A stretch of 64,000 nucleotides of DNA from JADFDG01 sp965232985. GTDB taxonomy: Bacteria; Pseudomonadota; Gammaproteobacteria; Pseudomonadales; JADFDG01. How positions within the stretch are numbered: position 1 is the first letter of the stretch; the number at the start of each line of letters is the position of its first letter. The notes under the pieces are model-generated. The model was not told where the DNA came from. It saw only the letters and a list, made by a program, of their open reading frames with translations, and ran no database searches. Positions 53,623 to 62,001 of the stretch are shown in pieces. The position numbers and the translations under genes were made by a program. The stretch covers positions 1-64,000 of the forward strand of contig CBDDRC010000016.1 in NCBI GenBank assembly GCA_965232985.1, given 5' to 3'.

Positions 53623-54852
53623 ATGTCCAAGTCCGTCTCGAAACTCGTCAAACCCCACGGTTCCGCTGTCCTGAAGCCGCTGTTGCTCGAAGGCGCTGCC
53701 CTTGCGGCGCAAAAGCAGCGTGCTGCCTCGTTGCAGAAGGTGGTGATGGGTTCCCGCGAGGTGGGCGACCTGATCATGCTCGGCATCGGCGGCTTCACCC
53801 CGCTTGCCGGTTTCATGGGCAAGGCCGACTGGCACGGCGTTGTTACGCAGATGCAGATGGCGGATGGCCTGTTCTGGCCAATCCCGATCACCCTGTCGAC
53901 GGATGCAGCTACCGCAGCAGGCTTGAACGTCGGCGAAGACGTCGCGCTGGTTGATGGCGAGACTGACGAGCTGATGGGTGTGCTGACGCTCACCGAAAAA
54001 TACGGCATCGACAAGGAGCTGGAATGCCGCGAAGTGTTCCGCACCAACGACCCGGCGCATCCGGGCGTGAAGATGGTGATGGAGCAGGGCGCGGTGAATC
54101 TCGCCGGCCCGGTGAAGGTGTTTTCGCAGGGCGAATTCCCCACCACCTACGCCGACACCTACATGACGCCGGCACAGACCCGCGCCCTGTTCGCCGAAAA
54201 AGGCTGGAACACCATCGCTGCCTTCCAGACCCGCAATCCGATGCACCGTTCGCACGAATACCTGGCGAAAATCGCCATCGAAATCTGCGATGGCGTGATG
54301 GTCCACTCGCTGTTGGGCAAGCTGAAACCCGGAGACATTCCGGCCGACGTGCGCCAACAGGCGATCGGCGTGTTGCTCGATAATTATTTCGTGAAGGACA
54401 CCGTGGTGCAGTCCGGCTATCCGCTCGATATGCGCTACGCTGGCCCGCGCGAGGCATTGCTGCATGCGCTGTTCCGCCAGAACTATGGCTGCACGCACCT
54501 GATTGTTGGCCGCGATCATGCCGGCGTGGGCGATTACTACGGCCCGTTCGACGCCCAGCACATCTTTGACGAAATCCCGAAAGACGCACTCGAAACGAAG
54601 CCGCTGAAGATCGACTGGACCTACTGGTGCAATGCCTGCGGGACGATGGCCTCGGCGCGCACCTGCCCGCATGATGAATCGCAGCACGTGAAGGTGTCCG
54701 GCACCAAGCTGCGCAAGCTGCTGAGTGAAAACCAGGAGGTGCCGGCCAATTTCTCGCGGCCGGAAGTGTTGAAGGTCTTGCAGAAGTACTATGCGGCGCT
54801 GGAAGAACACGAAAAAGTGAAAGTTGAGCTCAAAGGTCACTCGGCGCGCTGA
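53623..54852 (+). CDS. sat: Single-subunit ATP sulfurylase (dissimilatory type)
   Basis: A 409 aa sulfate adenylyltransferase. It has the PUA-like N-domain (GGFTPLAGFMG), the catalytic FQTRNPMHRSHEYL, VGRDHAGVGDYYGPFDAQ, and a zinc-like site (YWCNACGTMASARTCPHD), plus the VSGTKLRKLL end. This is the homo-oligomeric form found in fungi and in sulfur- or sulfate-metabolising bacteria, unrelated to CysDN. No aprAB or dsr genes lie beside it, so direction (assimilation or sulfur oxidation) cannot be told. ATG at 53623. Confidence 0.95.
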   Translation: MSKSVSKLVKPHGSAVLKPLLLEGAALAAQKQRAASLQKVVMGSREVGDLIMLGIGGFTPLAGFMGKADWHGVVTQMQMADGLFWPIPITLSTDAATAAGLNVGEDVALVDGETDELMGVLTLTEKYGIDKELECREVFRTNDPAHPGVKMVMEQGAVNLAGPVKVFSQGEFPTTYADTYMTPAQTRALFAEKGWNTIAAFQTRNPMHRSHEYLAKIAIEICDGVMVHSLLGKLKPGDIPADVRQQAIGVLLDNYFVKDTVVQSGYPLDMRYAGPREALLHALFRQNYGCTHLIVGRDHAGVGDYYGPFDAQHIFDEIPKDALETKPLKIDWTYWCNACGTMASARTCPHDESQHVKVSGTKLRKLLSENQEVPANFSRPEVLKVLQKYYAALEEHEKVKVELKGHSAR

Positions 54853-54898
54853 GGCGCGGGCGGTTTGTCGGGAGAAATCGGTCTCCCAGGAGATAGTC

Positions 54899-55780
54899 AT
54901 GTCGCGCAAGGGAATTATTCTTGCCGGAGGCTCCGGCACCCGGCTGTATCCGGTAACCATGGCGGTTAGCAAGCAGCTGATGCCGGTCTATGACAAGCCG
55001 ATGATTTATTACCCGCTGTCGGTGCTCCTGCTGGCGGGAATTCGCGACATCCTGCTGATCAGCACGCCGCGCGATTTGCCGGCGTTCCGCCAGTTGCTCG
55101 GTGATGGCAGCCGCTGGGGCGTGTCCTTGTCCTATGCCGAGCAGCCGAGCCCGGACGGCCTGGCGCAGGCATTCATCATCGGCGCCGATTTCGTCGGCAA
55201 CGACCCGAGCTGCCTGATTCTCGGCGACAACATCTATTACGGCCACGGCCTGCCGGAACTGCTGGCCAATGCCGATGCGCGCGCTACCGGCGCCACGGTG
55301 TTTGGCTATTACGTCAACGATCCCGAGCGCTATGGCGTGGTCGAGTTCGATGCTGCCGGCCGCGCCGTGACGATCGAGGAAAAGCCGCAGAAGCCGAAGT
55401 CGAACTACGCGGTGACCGGCCTGTATTTCTATGACAACGATGTGGTCGACATTGCCCGCGCCGTCAAGCCGTCGGCGCGCGGCGAGCTGGAAATCACCGA
55501 CGTCAACCGCGCCTACCTCGAGCGTGGCGACCTCAACGTCGAGATGATGGGTCGCGGCTATGCCTGGCTGGACACCGGCACTCATGAATCGCTGCTCGAG
55601 GCGGCAAATTTCGTGCATATCCTCCAGCAGCGCCAGGGCCTGCAGATCAGCTGCCCGGAAGAGATTGCCTGGCGCAAGGGCTGGATCAGCGATGAGTCGC
55701 TTGAACAGCAGGCGGCGCCGATGGGCAAGAACGCCTACGGCCAGTATCTGCTGAACATGCTGAAACAGAAGCGCGCATGA
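54899..55780 (+). CDS. rmlA: Glucose-1-phosphate thymidylyltransferase
   Basis: A 293 aa first enzyme of dTDP-L-rhamnose synthesis. GIILAGGSGTRLYPVT is the nucleotide site, then KPMIYYPLSVLLLAG, LGDNIYYGHGL and the C-terminal regulatory part. AGGAG precedes ATG at 54899. First of rmlACDB; overlaps rmlC by ATGA. Confidence 0.97.
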   Translation: MSRKGIILAGGSGTRLYPVTMAVSKQLMPVYDKPMIYYPLSVLLLAGIRDILLISTPRDLPAFRQLLGDGSRWGVSLSYAEQPSPDGLAQAFIIGADFVGNDPSCLILGDNIYYGHGLPELLANADARATGATVFGYYVNDPERYGVVEFDAAGRAVTIEEKPQKPKSNYAVTGLYFYDNDVVDIARAVKPSARGELEITDVNRAYLERGDLNVEMMGRGYAWLDTGTHESLLEAANFVHILQQRQGLQISCPEEIAWRKGWISDESLEQQAAPMGKNAYGQYLLNMLKQKRA

Positions 55781-56337
55781 AAGTCACCGCAACCGCACTG
55801 CCTGGTGTGTTCGTCATTGAGCCGAAGGTATTCGGCGATCCGCGCGGCTTTTTCGTCGAGACGTTCCGTGACGCGGCGTTGCGTGAAGCCGGGCTTGATG
55901 TCGTTTTCGTCCAGGACAACCAGTCGCGCTCGCGGCGCGGCGTGCTGCGCGGCCTGCACTATCAGCTGGTGCAACCGCAGGGCAAGCTGGTGCGGGTGTC
56001 TGCTGGCGCGGTGTTCGATGTTGCTGTCGACGTGCGCGTCGGTTCGCCGCATTTCGGCCAGTGGTTCGGCGCCGTGCTCGACGATGTCACGCACCGGCAA
56101 CTGTATGTACCGCCCGGGTTTGCACACGGGTTTTTGGTGCTGAGCGAGACTGCAGATTTCGTCTACAAATGTACCGATTATTACCATCCGGCCTCGGAGC
56201 AGGGGATCATCTGGGACGATCCGGACGTCGGCATCAGCTGGCCTGCGCTCGAAAGCCCGGCTGTGCTGTCGGCGAAGGATCTCGCCAATCCGCGGCTGCG
56301 TGATCAGGCGCGCGATCGTTTGCCGGCGTACCGCTGA
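55777..56337 (+). CDS. rmlC: dTDP-4-dehydrorhamnose 3,5-epimerase
   Basis: A 186 aa cupin enzyme. DPRGFFVETFRD, the catalytic His in LRGLHYQ, VRVSAGAVFDVAVD and the YVPPGFAHGFLVLSE block with its tyrosine region are complete. Coupled to rmlA. Confidence 0.97.
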   Translation: MKVTATALPGVFVIEPKVFGDPRGFFVETFRDAALREAGLDVVFVQDNQSRSRRGVLRGLHYQLVQPQGKLVRVSAGAVFDVAVDVRVGSPHFGQWFGAVLDDVTHRQLYVPPGFAHGFLVLSETADFVYKCTDYYHPASEQGIIWDDPDVGISWPALESPAVLSAKDLANPRLRDQARDRLPAYR

Positions 56338-56347
56338 GATCGCCTGC

Positions 56348-57268
56348 GTGTCGTCTGGCGACCGGATCATCCTTGTTACTGGCGCTGCCGGCCAATTGGG
56401 CCGTGAGTTGCTGCTGTCGCCCGCGCGATCTGCCGGCGTGCGCATCATCGGCGTCGAACGCGCCACCTGCGATGTCGCCGATCGTGAAGCACTCAGGCGC
56501 TGCATCGCGCTGCATCGTCCCGTGGTCGTCATCAATGCGGCAGCATATACCGCTGTCGATCGCGCGGAAGCGGAACGCGCCCGCGCCTTTGCGGTGAATG
56601 CCGATGGCCCGGCCTATCTTGCGGCGGCCTGCGCCGAGGTCGGCATTCCGTTGTTCCACGTCTCCACCGATTACGTATTCGACGGCAGCAAGGCAACTCC
56701 CTGGCGGATCGACGATGAAACGGTGCCGCTCGGGGTTTATGGCGCCAGTAAACTCGCCGGTGAAATCGCCGTGCGGTTCGCCTGTGAACGTCATCTCGTG
56801 TTGCGCACCAGTTGGGTATTCGGCCAGCACGGCAACAATTTTGTCCGCACCATGGTGCGGCTCGCGGCGACGCGCGAGGTCCTGCGCGTGGTTGGCGATC
56901 AGCGCGGCGGCCCCACCTGGACCGGCGACATCGCTGCGGAACTGCTGGCGCTTGCAGTACGTCATCTTGATGGCGAGTCGCTGGCATGGGGCACTTGGCA
57001 TTACGCCGGTGCCCCAGCCACCAGCTGGTACGAATTCGCCTGCACCATCGTCGATGAAGCGGTCGCGATCGGCCTGCTGGCACGCCGCACGCCGGTGCAG
57101 GCGATCGCCACGCATGAATTCCCGACGCCGACCCGCCGGCCGGCGAATTCGGTGCTCGACATGAGCGAAACCACGCAGGCACTGGGCATCGTCGCCAGCG
57201 ACTGGCGCGTCGGCCTGCGCCGCGTGCTCGCCGGCTGGCGTCACGACGGCGTACGCTTTGACCGCTGA
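56348..57268 (+). CDS. rmlD: dTDP-4-dehydrorhamnose reductase
   Basis: A 306 aa short-chain dehydrogenase. The nucleotide loop is LVTGAAGQLGRELL, STDYVFDG carries the Ser/Asp region and YGASKLAGE the catalytic YxxxK. GTG at 56348, eleven bases after the rmlC stop, gives the family N-terminus; an earlier in-frame GTG at 56300 lies inside rmlC. Confidence 0.95.
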   Translation: MSSGDRIILVTGAAGQLGRELLLSPARSAGVRIIGVERATCDVADREALRRCIALHRPVVVINAAAYTAVDRAEAERARAFAVNADGPAYLAAACAEVGIPLFHVSTDYVFDGSKATPWRIDDETVPLGVYGASKLAGEIAVRFACERHLVLRTSWVFGQHGNNFVRTMVRLAATREVLRVVGDQRGGPTWTGDIAAELLALAVRHLDGESLAWGTWHYAGAPATSWYEFACTIVDEAVAIGLLARRTPVQAIATHEFPTPTRRPANSVLDMSETTQALGIVASDWRVGLRRVLAGWRHDGVRFDR

Positions 57269-57310
57269 ACCGGGCTGCCACGCAGCCGCACGGCATTTGA
57301 GGAGAACAAG

Positions 57311-58354
57311 ATGGCGCAGTATTCGCCCCGCAATATTCTGGTGACCGGCGGTGCCGGCTTCATCGGTGCCAATTTTGTGCGCCAGGTACTCGCGCGCGAT
57401 CCGGGCGTGCGTATCGTCAATCTCGACCTGCTGACCTACGCCGGCTCGCTCGACAAGCTCGACGGCCTCGCCGATCCGTCGCGCCATGTGTTCGTGCAGG
57501 GCGACATTTGTGATCGCGCGCTCGTCGACCGGTTGCTGCGCGAGCACGCCATCGACACCGTCGTGCATTTCGCCGCCGAGTCGCATGTCGACCGTTCGAT
57601 TTCCGGCCCTGGCGAATTCGTGCGTACCAATGTCATCGGCACCTTCACGCTGCTTGAAGCGGTGCGTGGCTACTGGATCGACGCGCAGGGCCTGAAAGGC
57701 GAGGCGCTGGCCGCCGCGCGCCGCTTTCACCACATCTCGACCGACGAAGTGTTCGGCACGCTGGGTGCAAACGATCCGGCGTTCCGAGAGACCACGCCCT
57801 ATGCGCCGAATTCGCCGTATTCGGCGAGCAAGGCCGCATCGGATCATTTTGTGCGTGCTTATCATCACACCTACGGGCTGCCGGTGACGGCGACCAACTG
57901 CTCCAACAATTACGGTCCGCGCCAGCATCCGGAGAAACTCATCCCGACAATTATCCGCAGTTGCGTCGAAGGCAAGCCGATCCCGGTCTATGGCGACGGC
58001 AGCAATATCCGCGACTGGCTGTTTGTCGACGATCACTGCGATGCGATCTGGCGGGTACTTACCGCCGGCAGGATCGGAGAAACCTATAACGTTGGCGGCG
58101 ACAACGAGTGTCGCAACCTCGACATCGTCGAGACGCTGTGTCGACTGATGGACGCACGCCGTCCGCAGGGTGCGCCGCACAAGAAGCTGGTGACTTTTGT
58201 CACCGACCGGCCAGGGCACGACTGGCGCTACGCGGTCGATATCGCCTTCATCGGCCGCGAACTCGCGTGGCGGCCGGCGAGTCGTTTCGAGGATGCGCTC
58301 GCCGTTACAGTCGACTGGTATCTGGCCGATCTGCGTCGGCTCGGTCTTGGCTGA
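57311..58354 (+). CDS. rmlB: dTDP-glucose 4,6-dehydratase
   Basis: A 347 aa extended SDR enzyme. NILVTGGAGFIGANFVRQ binds NAD, HFAAESHVDRSI and STDEVFGTLG carry the Asp-Glu pair, YSASKAASDHFVRAY the YxxxK, and NNYGPRQHPEKLIP follows. Last in the order A-C-D-B; the pathway is thus complete. No glycosyltransferase lies beside it. Confidence 0.98.
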   Translation: MAQYSPRNILVTGGAGFIGANFVRQVLARDPGVRIVNLDLLTYAGSLDKLDGLADPSRHVFVQGDICDRALVDRLLREHAIDTVVHFAAESHVDRSISGPGEFVRTNVIGTFTLLEAVRGYWIDAQGLKGEALAAARRFHHISTDEVFGTLGANDPAFRETTPYAPNSPYSASKAASDHFVRAYHHTYGLPVTATNCSNNYGPRQHPEKLIPTIIRSCVEGKPIPVYGDGSNIRDWLFVDDHCDAIWRVLTAGRIGETYNVGGDNECRNLDIVETLCRLMDARRPQGAPHKKLVTFVTDRPGHDWRYAVDIAFIGRELAWRPASRFEDALAVTVDWYLADLRRLGLG

Positions 58355-58381
58355 CGGCGGCCGGCCCCTGGCTGAACCGAT

Positions 58382-58410
58382 AAAAAGGCCGCGTCATGCG
58401 CGGCCTTTTT
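58382..58410. terminator. Bidirectional terminator between rmlB and the PRDYY-repeat gene
   Basis: A perfect 12-bp inverted repeat (AAAAAGGCCGCG / CGCGGCCTTTTT) with a 5-base loop and A/T runs on both sides serves the convergent genes. Confidence 0.88.
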
Positions 58411-58429
58411 GCCCTGCTTCCCAAGCGTC

Positions 58430-58816
58430 TCAGGCCGGGTCTTCGCCGCGCGGCTTCAGGCCGAAACTCTCGGAAAGCGTGCCTGCATCTTCCGGCGTGT
58501 CGCGCTCGTAGTAGTCGCGTGGCATCGGGATTTTCGCCGCATCCGGCTCGGTGCCTGTGGTGGCTGCCGGTGCTGTCTTCAGCCCGAAGCCCTCAGCCAG
58601 CGAGCCGCGCTCCTTCTTGCCCGCCAGATAGTAGTCGCGCGGCAATACATGCTCGCTTTGTGTCGCGATTGTCTCCTCGGAATCCACCGTCGTGCGCCGG
58701 GCCCGCGCGCTCTTCAGCAGCCGGCGCAGGCGCAGGCGGCGATCAATACCCGGCCGCAGCGCCAGGCCACAGGCGAGGCCGGCAACGAAGGCGAGCAACA
58801 CAGTAACGATGAGCAT
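58430..58816 (-). CDS. Unrecognised membrane-anchored protein with duplicated PRDYY...FGLK motif
   Basis: A 128 aa protein with one N-terminal hydrophobic helix (residues 2-20), a strongly basic stretch (26-41), then a soluble tail. The tail holds two copies of one motif: PRDYY (59-63) with GSLAEGFGLK (71-80), and PRDYY (99-103) with GTLSESFGLK (112-121). The basic stretch after the helix suggests the tail faces the cytoplasm. I know no family with this repeat. It starts 87 bases from the divergent hydrolase and ends at a terminator shared with rmlB. A peptide-like docking motif for a partner is possible. Confidence 0.7.
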   Translation of the reverse strand: MLIVTVLLAFVAGLACGLALRPGIDRRLRLRRLLKSARARRTTVDSEETIATQSEHVLPRDYYLAGKKERGSLAEGFGLKTAPAATTGTEPDAAKIPMPRDYYERDTPEDAGTLSESFGLKPRGEDPA

Positions 58817-58903
58817 GGGTGCGATCCGCAGGGAATGGCTGGAGGCTGGTCGTCGCGACGCGTAAAATCCGCGCCTTATATTCCCGCGACGGCGCGCCAT
58901 TGT

Positions 58904-59587
58904 ATGCACGTACTCTCCGCAACCGCAGGCACAGCTCGGATGGACGGCCCTGTCGGGCCGCTGGAAGTGCGTATCGACGTGCCGCGCGGGTTGGACTTGG
59001 GTATCGACCTCGTTATTTGCCACCCTCATCCGCTGCACGGTGGCACGCTCGAGAACAAGGTTGTCCATACGCTCGCCCGCGCGGCGCGCGATATCGGGCT
59101 GCGCGCGGTGCGCTTCAATTTTCGCGGTGTCGGCGGCAGCGCCGGCACCCATGACGACGGGCGCGGGGAAGTAGACGACTTGCTGGCCATCGTTGCAGGT
59201 TGTACGCACGCGGTACCGGGACGCGCGCTGGTGCTTGCCGGGTTTTCTTTCGGGGCCTGGGTCGCAGCCGCAGGCGCGGTGCGCTTGCAGGCGGCCGGCC
59301 GCGCGCCACGGGCGCTGTTGCTGGTTGCGCCGCCGGTGCAGTACCCCGGGTTCGCCAGCCTGCCGCCGTTTGCGTTGCCCTTGCTGGTGATTCAGGGGGA
59401 TGACGATGAGGTTGTTGATCCGCGTGCAGTCGCTGATTGGTGTGGCGCCGGTCAGCCACAGGCACAGCTGCTCAGCTTGCCGACCGGGCATTTCTTTCAC
59501 GGCAGCCTGCCGGCGGTGAAAGATGAAACCACCCGCTGGCTACGGGATATCCTCGCGCCCCTTTCCCCCACAGCGAGTGCCGGGTAA
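58904..59587 (+). CDS. Alpha/beta hydrolase (COG2945-like)
   Basis: A 227 aa cytoplasmic hydrolase. CHPHPLHGGTLENKVV is the typical oxyanion-side loop of this subfamily. The nucleophile elbow is LAGFSFGAWVA, the acid Asp lies in IQGDDDEVVDP and the catalytic His in LPTGHFFHG. The substrate is unknown. ATG at 58904 gives the family length. It is followed 12 bases later by zapE, so they probably share a transcript. Confidence 0.88.
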   Translation: MHVLSATAGTARMDGPVGPLEVRIDVPRGLDLGIDLVICHPHPLHGGTLENKVVHTLARAARDIGLRAVRFNFRGVGGSAGTHDDGRGEVDDLLAIVAGCTHAVPGRALVLAGFSFGAWVAAAGAVRLQAAGRAPRALLLVAPPVQYPGFASLPPFALPLLVIQGDDDEVVDPRAVADWCGAGQPQAQLLSLPTGHFFHGSLPAVKDETTRWLRDILAPLSPTASAG

Positions 59588-59599
59588 ATTGCCGGGCCA

Positions 59600-60727
59600 A
59601 TGACACCCCCATCAAGAAGCGCGCGGCCGACGCCGCGTACACGCTACCAGCAGGATCTGCAGCGCGCCGGGTTCCAGGCGGATCCGGCGCAGCGGCATGC
59701 CGTCGATTGCCTGCAGACGCTGCACCGGGAGCTGGTTGAGCGCTGGCATGCCGAGCGCGGCTCGGTACTCAACCGCATATCGCGCCGCATGGGTGGTCGC
59801 GCGCCGGTGCGTGGCCTGTACCTGTGGGGCGGGGTTGGTCGCGGCAAAACCTATCTGATGGATGTCTTCTACGAGAGTCTGCCGTTTCGGCGGAAGATGC
59901 GCAGTCACTTCCATCGCTTCATGCAGCGGGTACACGCCGAACTGCGCACGCTTGTGGGCGAAAAGAACCCGCTCGATATTGTCGCGAGCCGTTTTGCGAA
60001 AGAAGCGCTGGTGATCTGTTTCGACGAATTTTTCGTCTCGGACATCACCGACGCGATGATTCTTGGCAGTTTGTTTGAAAAGTTGTTCGCACAGGGCGTG
60101 ACGCTGGTCGCCACCTCGAACATTGTGCCGGATGATCTCTACAAGGATGGCCTGCAGCGCGAGCGATTTCTGCCGGCAATTGAAGTGCTCAAGCGCCATG
60201 TGCAGGTTATTAACGTAGACAGTGGTATCGATTATCGGCTGCGCGTACTCGAGAAAGCGGAGATCTACCATCAGCCGCTTGACGCGACTGCTGATCAGAG
60301 CCTCGACCGCAGTTTCCGCGAGTTGGCGCCGGCGATGGGTCTTTGTGAGAACAATTGCCAGATCAGCATCAACGAGCGCAACATTCCTGCCCGCAAGCTC
60401 GCCGACGATGTTGCCTGGTTCGATTTCATCCCGATGTGTGTGAGCCCACGCAGTGCCGCTGATTACATCGAGATCGCCCGGCAGTTCCACGCTGTATTGC
60501 TCAGCAATGTGCCGCGCATGGATGTCTCGCAGGACGACGCGGTGCGCCGCTTTATCAACATGGTCGATGAGTTCTACGATCGTAACGTGAAGCTGATTCT
60601 CTCCGCCGAAGTGCCGATTGAGTATCTTTATGCGGGCGGGCGTCTGGCCTTTGAATTCCGGCGGACGCAAAGCCGTTTGCTGGAGATGCAGTCGCACGAA
60701 TATCTGGCGCGGCCGCATCGCCCCTGA
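59600..60727 (+). CDS. zapE: Cell division ATPase ZapE (AFG1 family)
   Basis: A 375 aa AAA-type ATPase. Walker A is LYLWGGVGRGKTYLMD, Walker B region LVICFDEFFVSDITDAM, sensor residues in LVATSNIVPDDLY. The family includes mitochondrial AFG1/LACE1; in E. coli ZapE interacts with FtsZ under stress. Length and N-terminal helices are normal. Confidence 0.95.
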   Translation: MTPPSRSARPTPRTRYQQDLQRAGFQADPAQRHAVDCLQTLHRELVERWHAERGSVLNRISRRMGGRAPVRGLYLWGGVGRGKTYLMDVFYESLPFRRKMRSHFHRFMQRVHAELRTLVGEKNPLDIVASRFAKEALVICFDEFFVSDITDAMILGSLFEKLFAQGVTLVATSNIVPDDLYKDGLQRERFLPAIEVLKRHVQVINVDSGIDYRLRVLEKAEIYHQPLDATADQSLDRSFRELAPAMGLCENNCQISINERNIPARKLADDVAWFDFIPMCVSPRSAADYIEIARQFHAVLLSNVPRMDVSQDDAVRRFINMVDEFYDRNVKLILSAEVPIEYLYAGGRLAFEFRRTQSRLLEMQSHEYLARPHRP

Positions 60728-60795
60728 TTTCCCGCAGGCGTCCATAGTGGCCTGCAAACGTGTCAGCAACAGCCACCAGCTAAGGAGTAAAGACG

Positions 60796-61938
60796 ATGAT
60801 TCCACGCACCCTGTTCAATTCCGATCACGAAATGTTTCGTGATTCCCTGCGCAAGTTTCTCGACAAGGAAGTGGTGCCGTTCCATGCGCAGTGGGAAGAA
60901 GATGGGCAGGTGTCACGCGACGTGTGGGTCAAGGCCGGTGAGCAGGGCTTTCTGTGCCCGTGCGTGGCGCCGAATTACGGCGGCGCCGGTGCTGATTACC
61001 TCTACAGCGTTATCGTGATGGAGGAGGTATCGCGCCTGGGTCTGACGGGTCTGGGTTGGGGGCTGCATACCGATATCGTTGCGCCGTATATCGAACACCA
61101 TGGCAGCGAAGCGCAGAAACAGAAATTCCTGCCGAAGATGATCAGCGGTGAGTGCATCGGTGCCATTGCCATGAGCGAGCCGGGTGCCGGTTCCGATCTG
61201 CAGGGCGTCAAGACCACGGCCGTGGACAAGGGCGATCATTACCTGTTGAACGGTTCCAAGACTTTCATCACCAACGGCCAGAACGCCGACGTCATCATTG
61301 TCGTCGCCAAGACCGACCCGGCCGCTGGTGCCAAAGGCATCTCGTTGCTGCTGGTCGAGCGCGGGATGGCCGGCTTCGCGCGTGGTCGCAATCTGGACAA
61401 AGTGGGCATGAAGGCGCAGGACACTTCCGAGCTGTTCTTCAATGACGTGAAGGTGCCGAAGGCGAATTTGCTCGGCAAGGAAGGCATGGGCTTTGTCTAC
61501 CTGATGACCGAGTTGCCGCAGGAGCGCCTCGGTATTGCTGTCAACGGGATTGCCATGGCTGAAGGTGCGTTCCGGTTGACGCTCGACTACGTAAAGGAGC
61601 GCAAGGCGTTCGGCAAGCGTATCGCCGATTTCCAGAATACCCAGTTCAAGCTGGCCGAATTGCACACGAAAGTGGAAATGGGTCGCGCCTACGTCGATCG
61701 TTGCCTGGAGTTGCATCTGCACAAAAAACTCGATGCGCCGACGGCTTCTGCTGCGAAATACATCATCACCGACCTGCAGTGCGAAGTTCTCGATGAGTGC
61801 GTGCAGTTGTTCGGTGGCTACGGGTACATGTGGGAATACCCGGTGGCGCGGATGTGGGCCGATGCTCGCGTGCAGCGCATTTATGGCGGCACGAATGAGA
61901 TCATGAAGCTGGTGGTATCAAGAGCATTGCTTGCCTGA
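60796..61938 (+). CDS. Acyl-CoA dehydrogenase
   Basis: A 380 aa FAD enzyme that oxidises acyl-CoA to 2-enoyl-CoA. Three domains are visible: helical N-terminus, beta middle domain with IAMSEPGAGSDLQG and FITNGQNAD, and C-terminal helices with RKAFGKRI. The catalytic base is E368 in IYGGTNEIMKL and QLFGGYGYMWEYPVARM precedes it. This resembles long-chain or isovaleryl-type enzymes, but chain length cannot be set. No other beta-oxidation gene is nearby. Confidence 0.94.
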   Translation: MIPRTLFNSDHEMFRDSLRKFLDKEVVPFHAQWEEDGQVSRDVWVKAGEQGFLCPCVAPNYGGAGADYLYSVIVMEEVSRLGLTGLGWGLHTDIVAPYIEHHGSEAQKQKFLPKMISGECIGAIAMSEPGAGSDLQGVKTTAVDKGDHYLLNGSKTFITNGQNADVIIVVAKTDPAAGAKGISLLLVERGMAGFARGRNLDKVGMKAQDTSELFFNDVKVPKANLLGKEGMGFVYLMTELPQERLGIAVNGIAMAEGAFRLTLDYVKERKAFGKRIADFQNTQFKLAELHTKVEMGRAYVDRCLELHLHKKLDAPTASAAKYIITDLQCEVLDECVQLFGGYGYMWEYPVARMWADARVQRIYGGTNEIMKLVVSRALLA

Positions 61939-61948
61939 TGCATTGCGC

Positions 61949-61978
61949 GTGACCCTGCCCGCGCCGGGGCAGGGTCAC
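61949..61978. terminator. Perfect inverted repeat between convergent genes
   Basis: GTGACCCTGCCC pairs fully with GGGCAGGGTCAC around a 6-base loop, midway between the acyl-CoA dehydrogenase and aldo/keto reductase stops. No T-run follows, so it may be a weak or rho-assisted terminator. Confidence 0.6.
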
Positions 61979-62001
61979 GGCAGCGGCAATGAGGCTGGTT
62001 G

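Noticed and set aside
53512..54972. 486-codon minus-strand open frame
   Set aside because: Antisense to sat; repetitive His/Arg/Val composition and no domain.
56234..58219. 661-codon open frame on the minus strand
   Set aside because: It lies wholly antisense to rmlC, rmlD and rmlB, is His/Arg/Gly-rich without any family motif, and reflects GC-rich codon bias.
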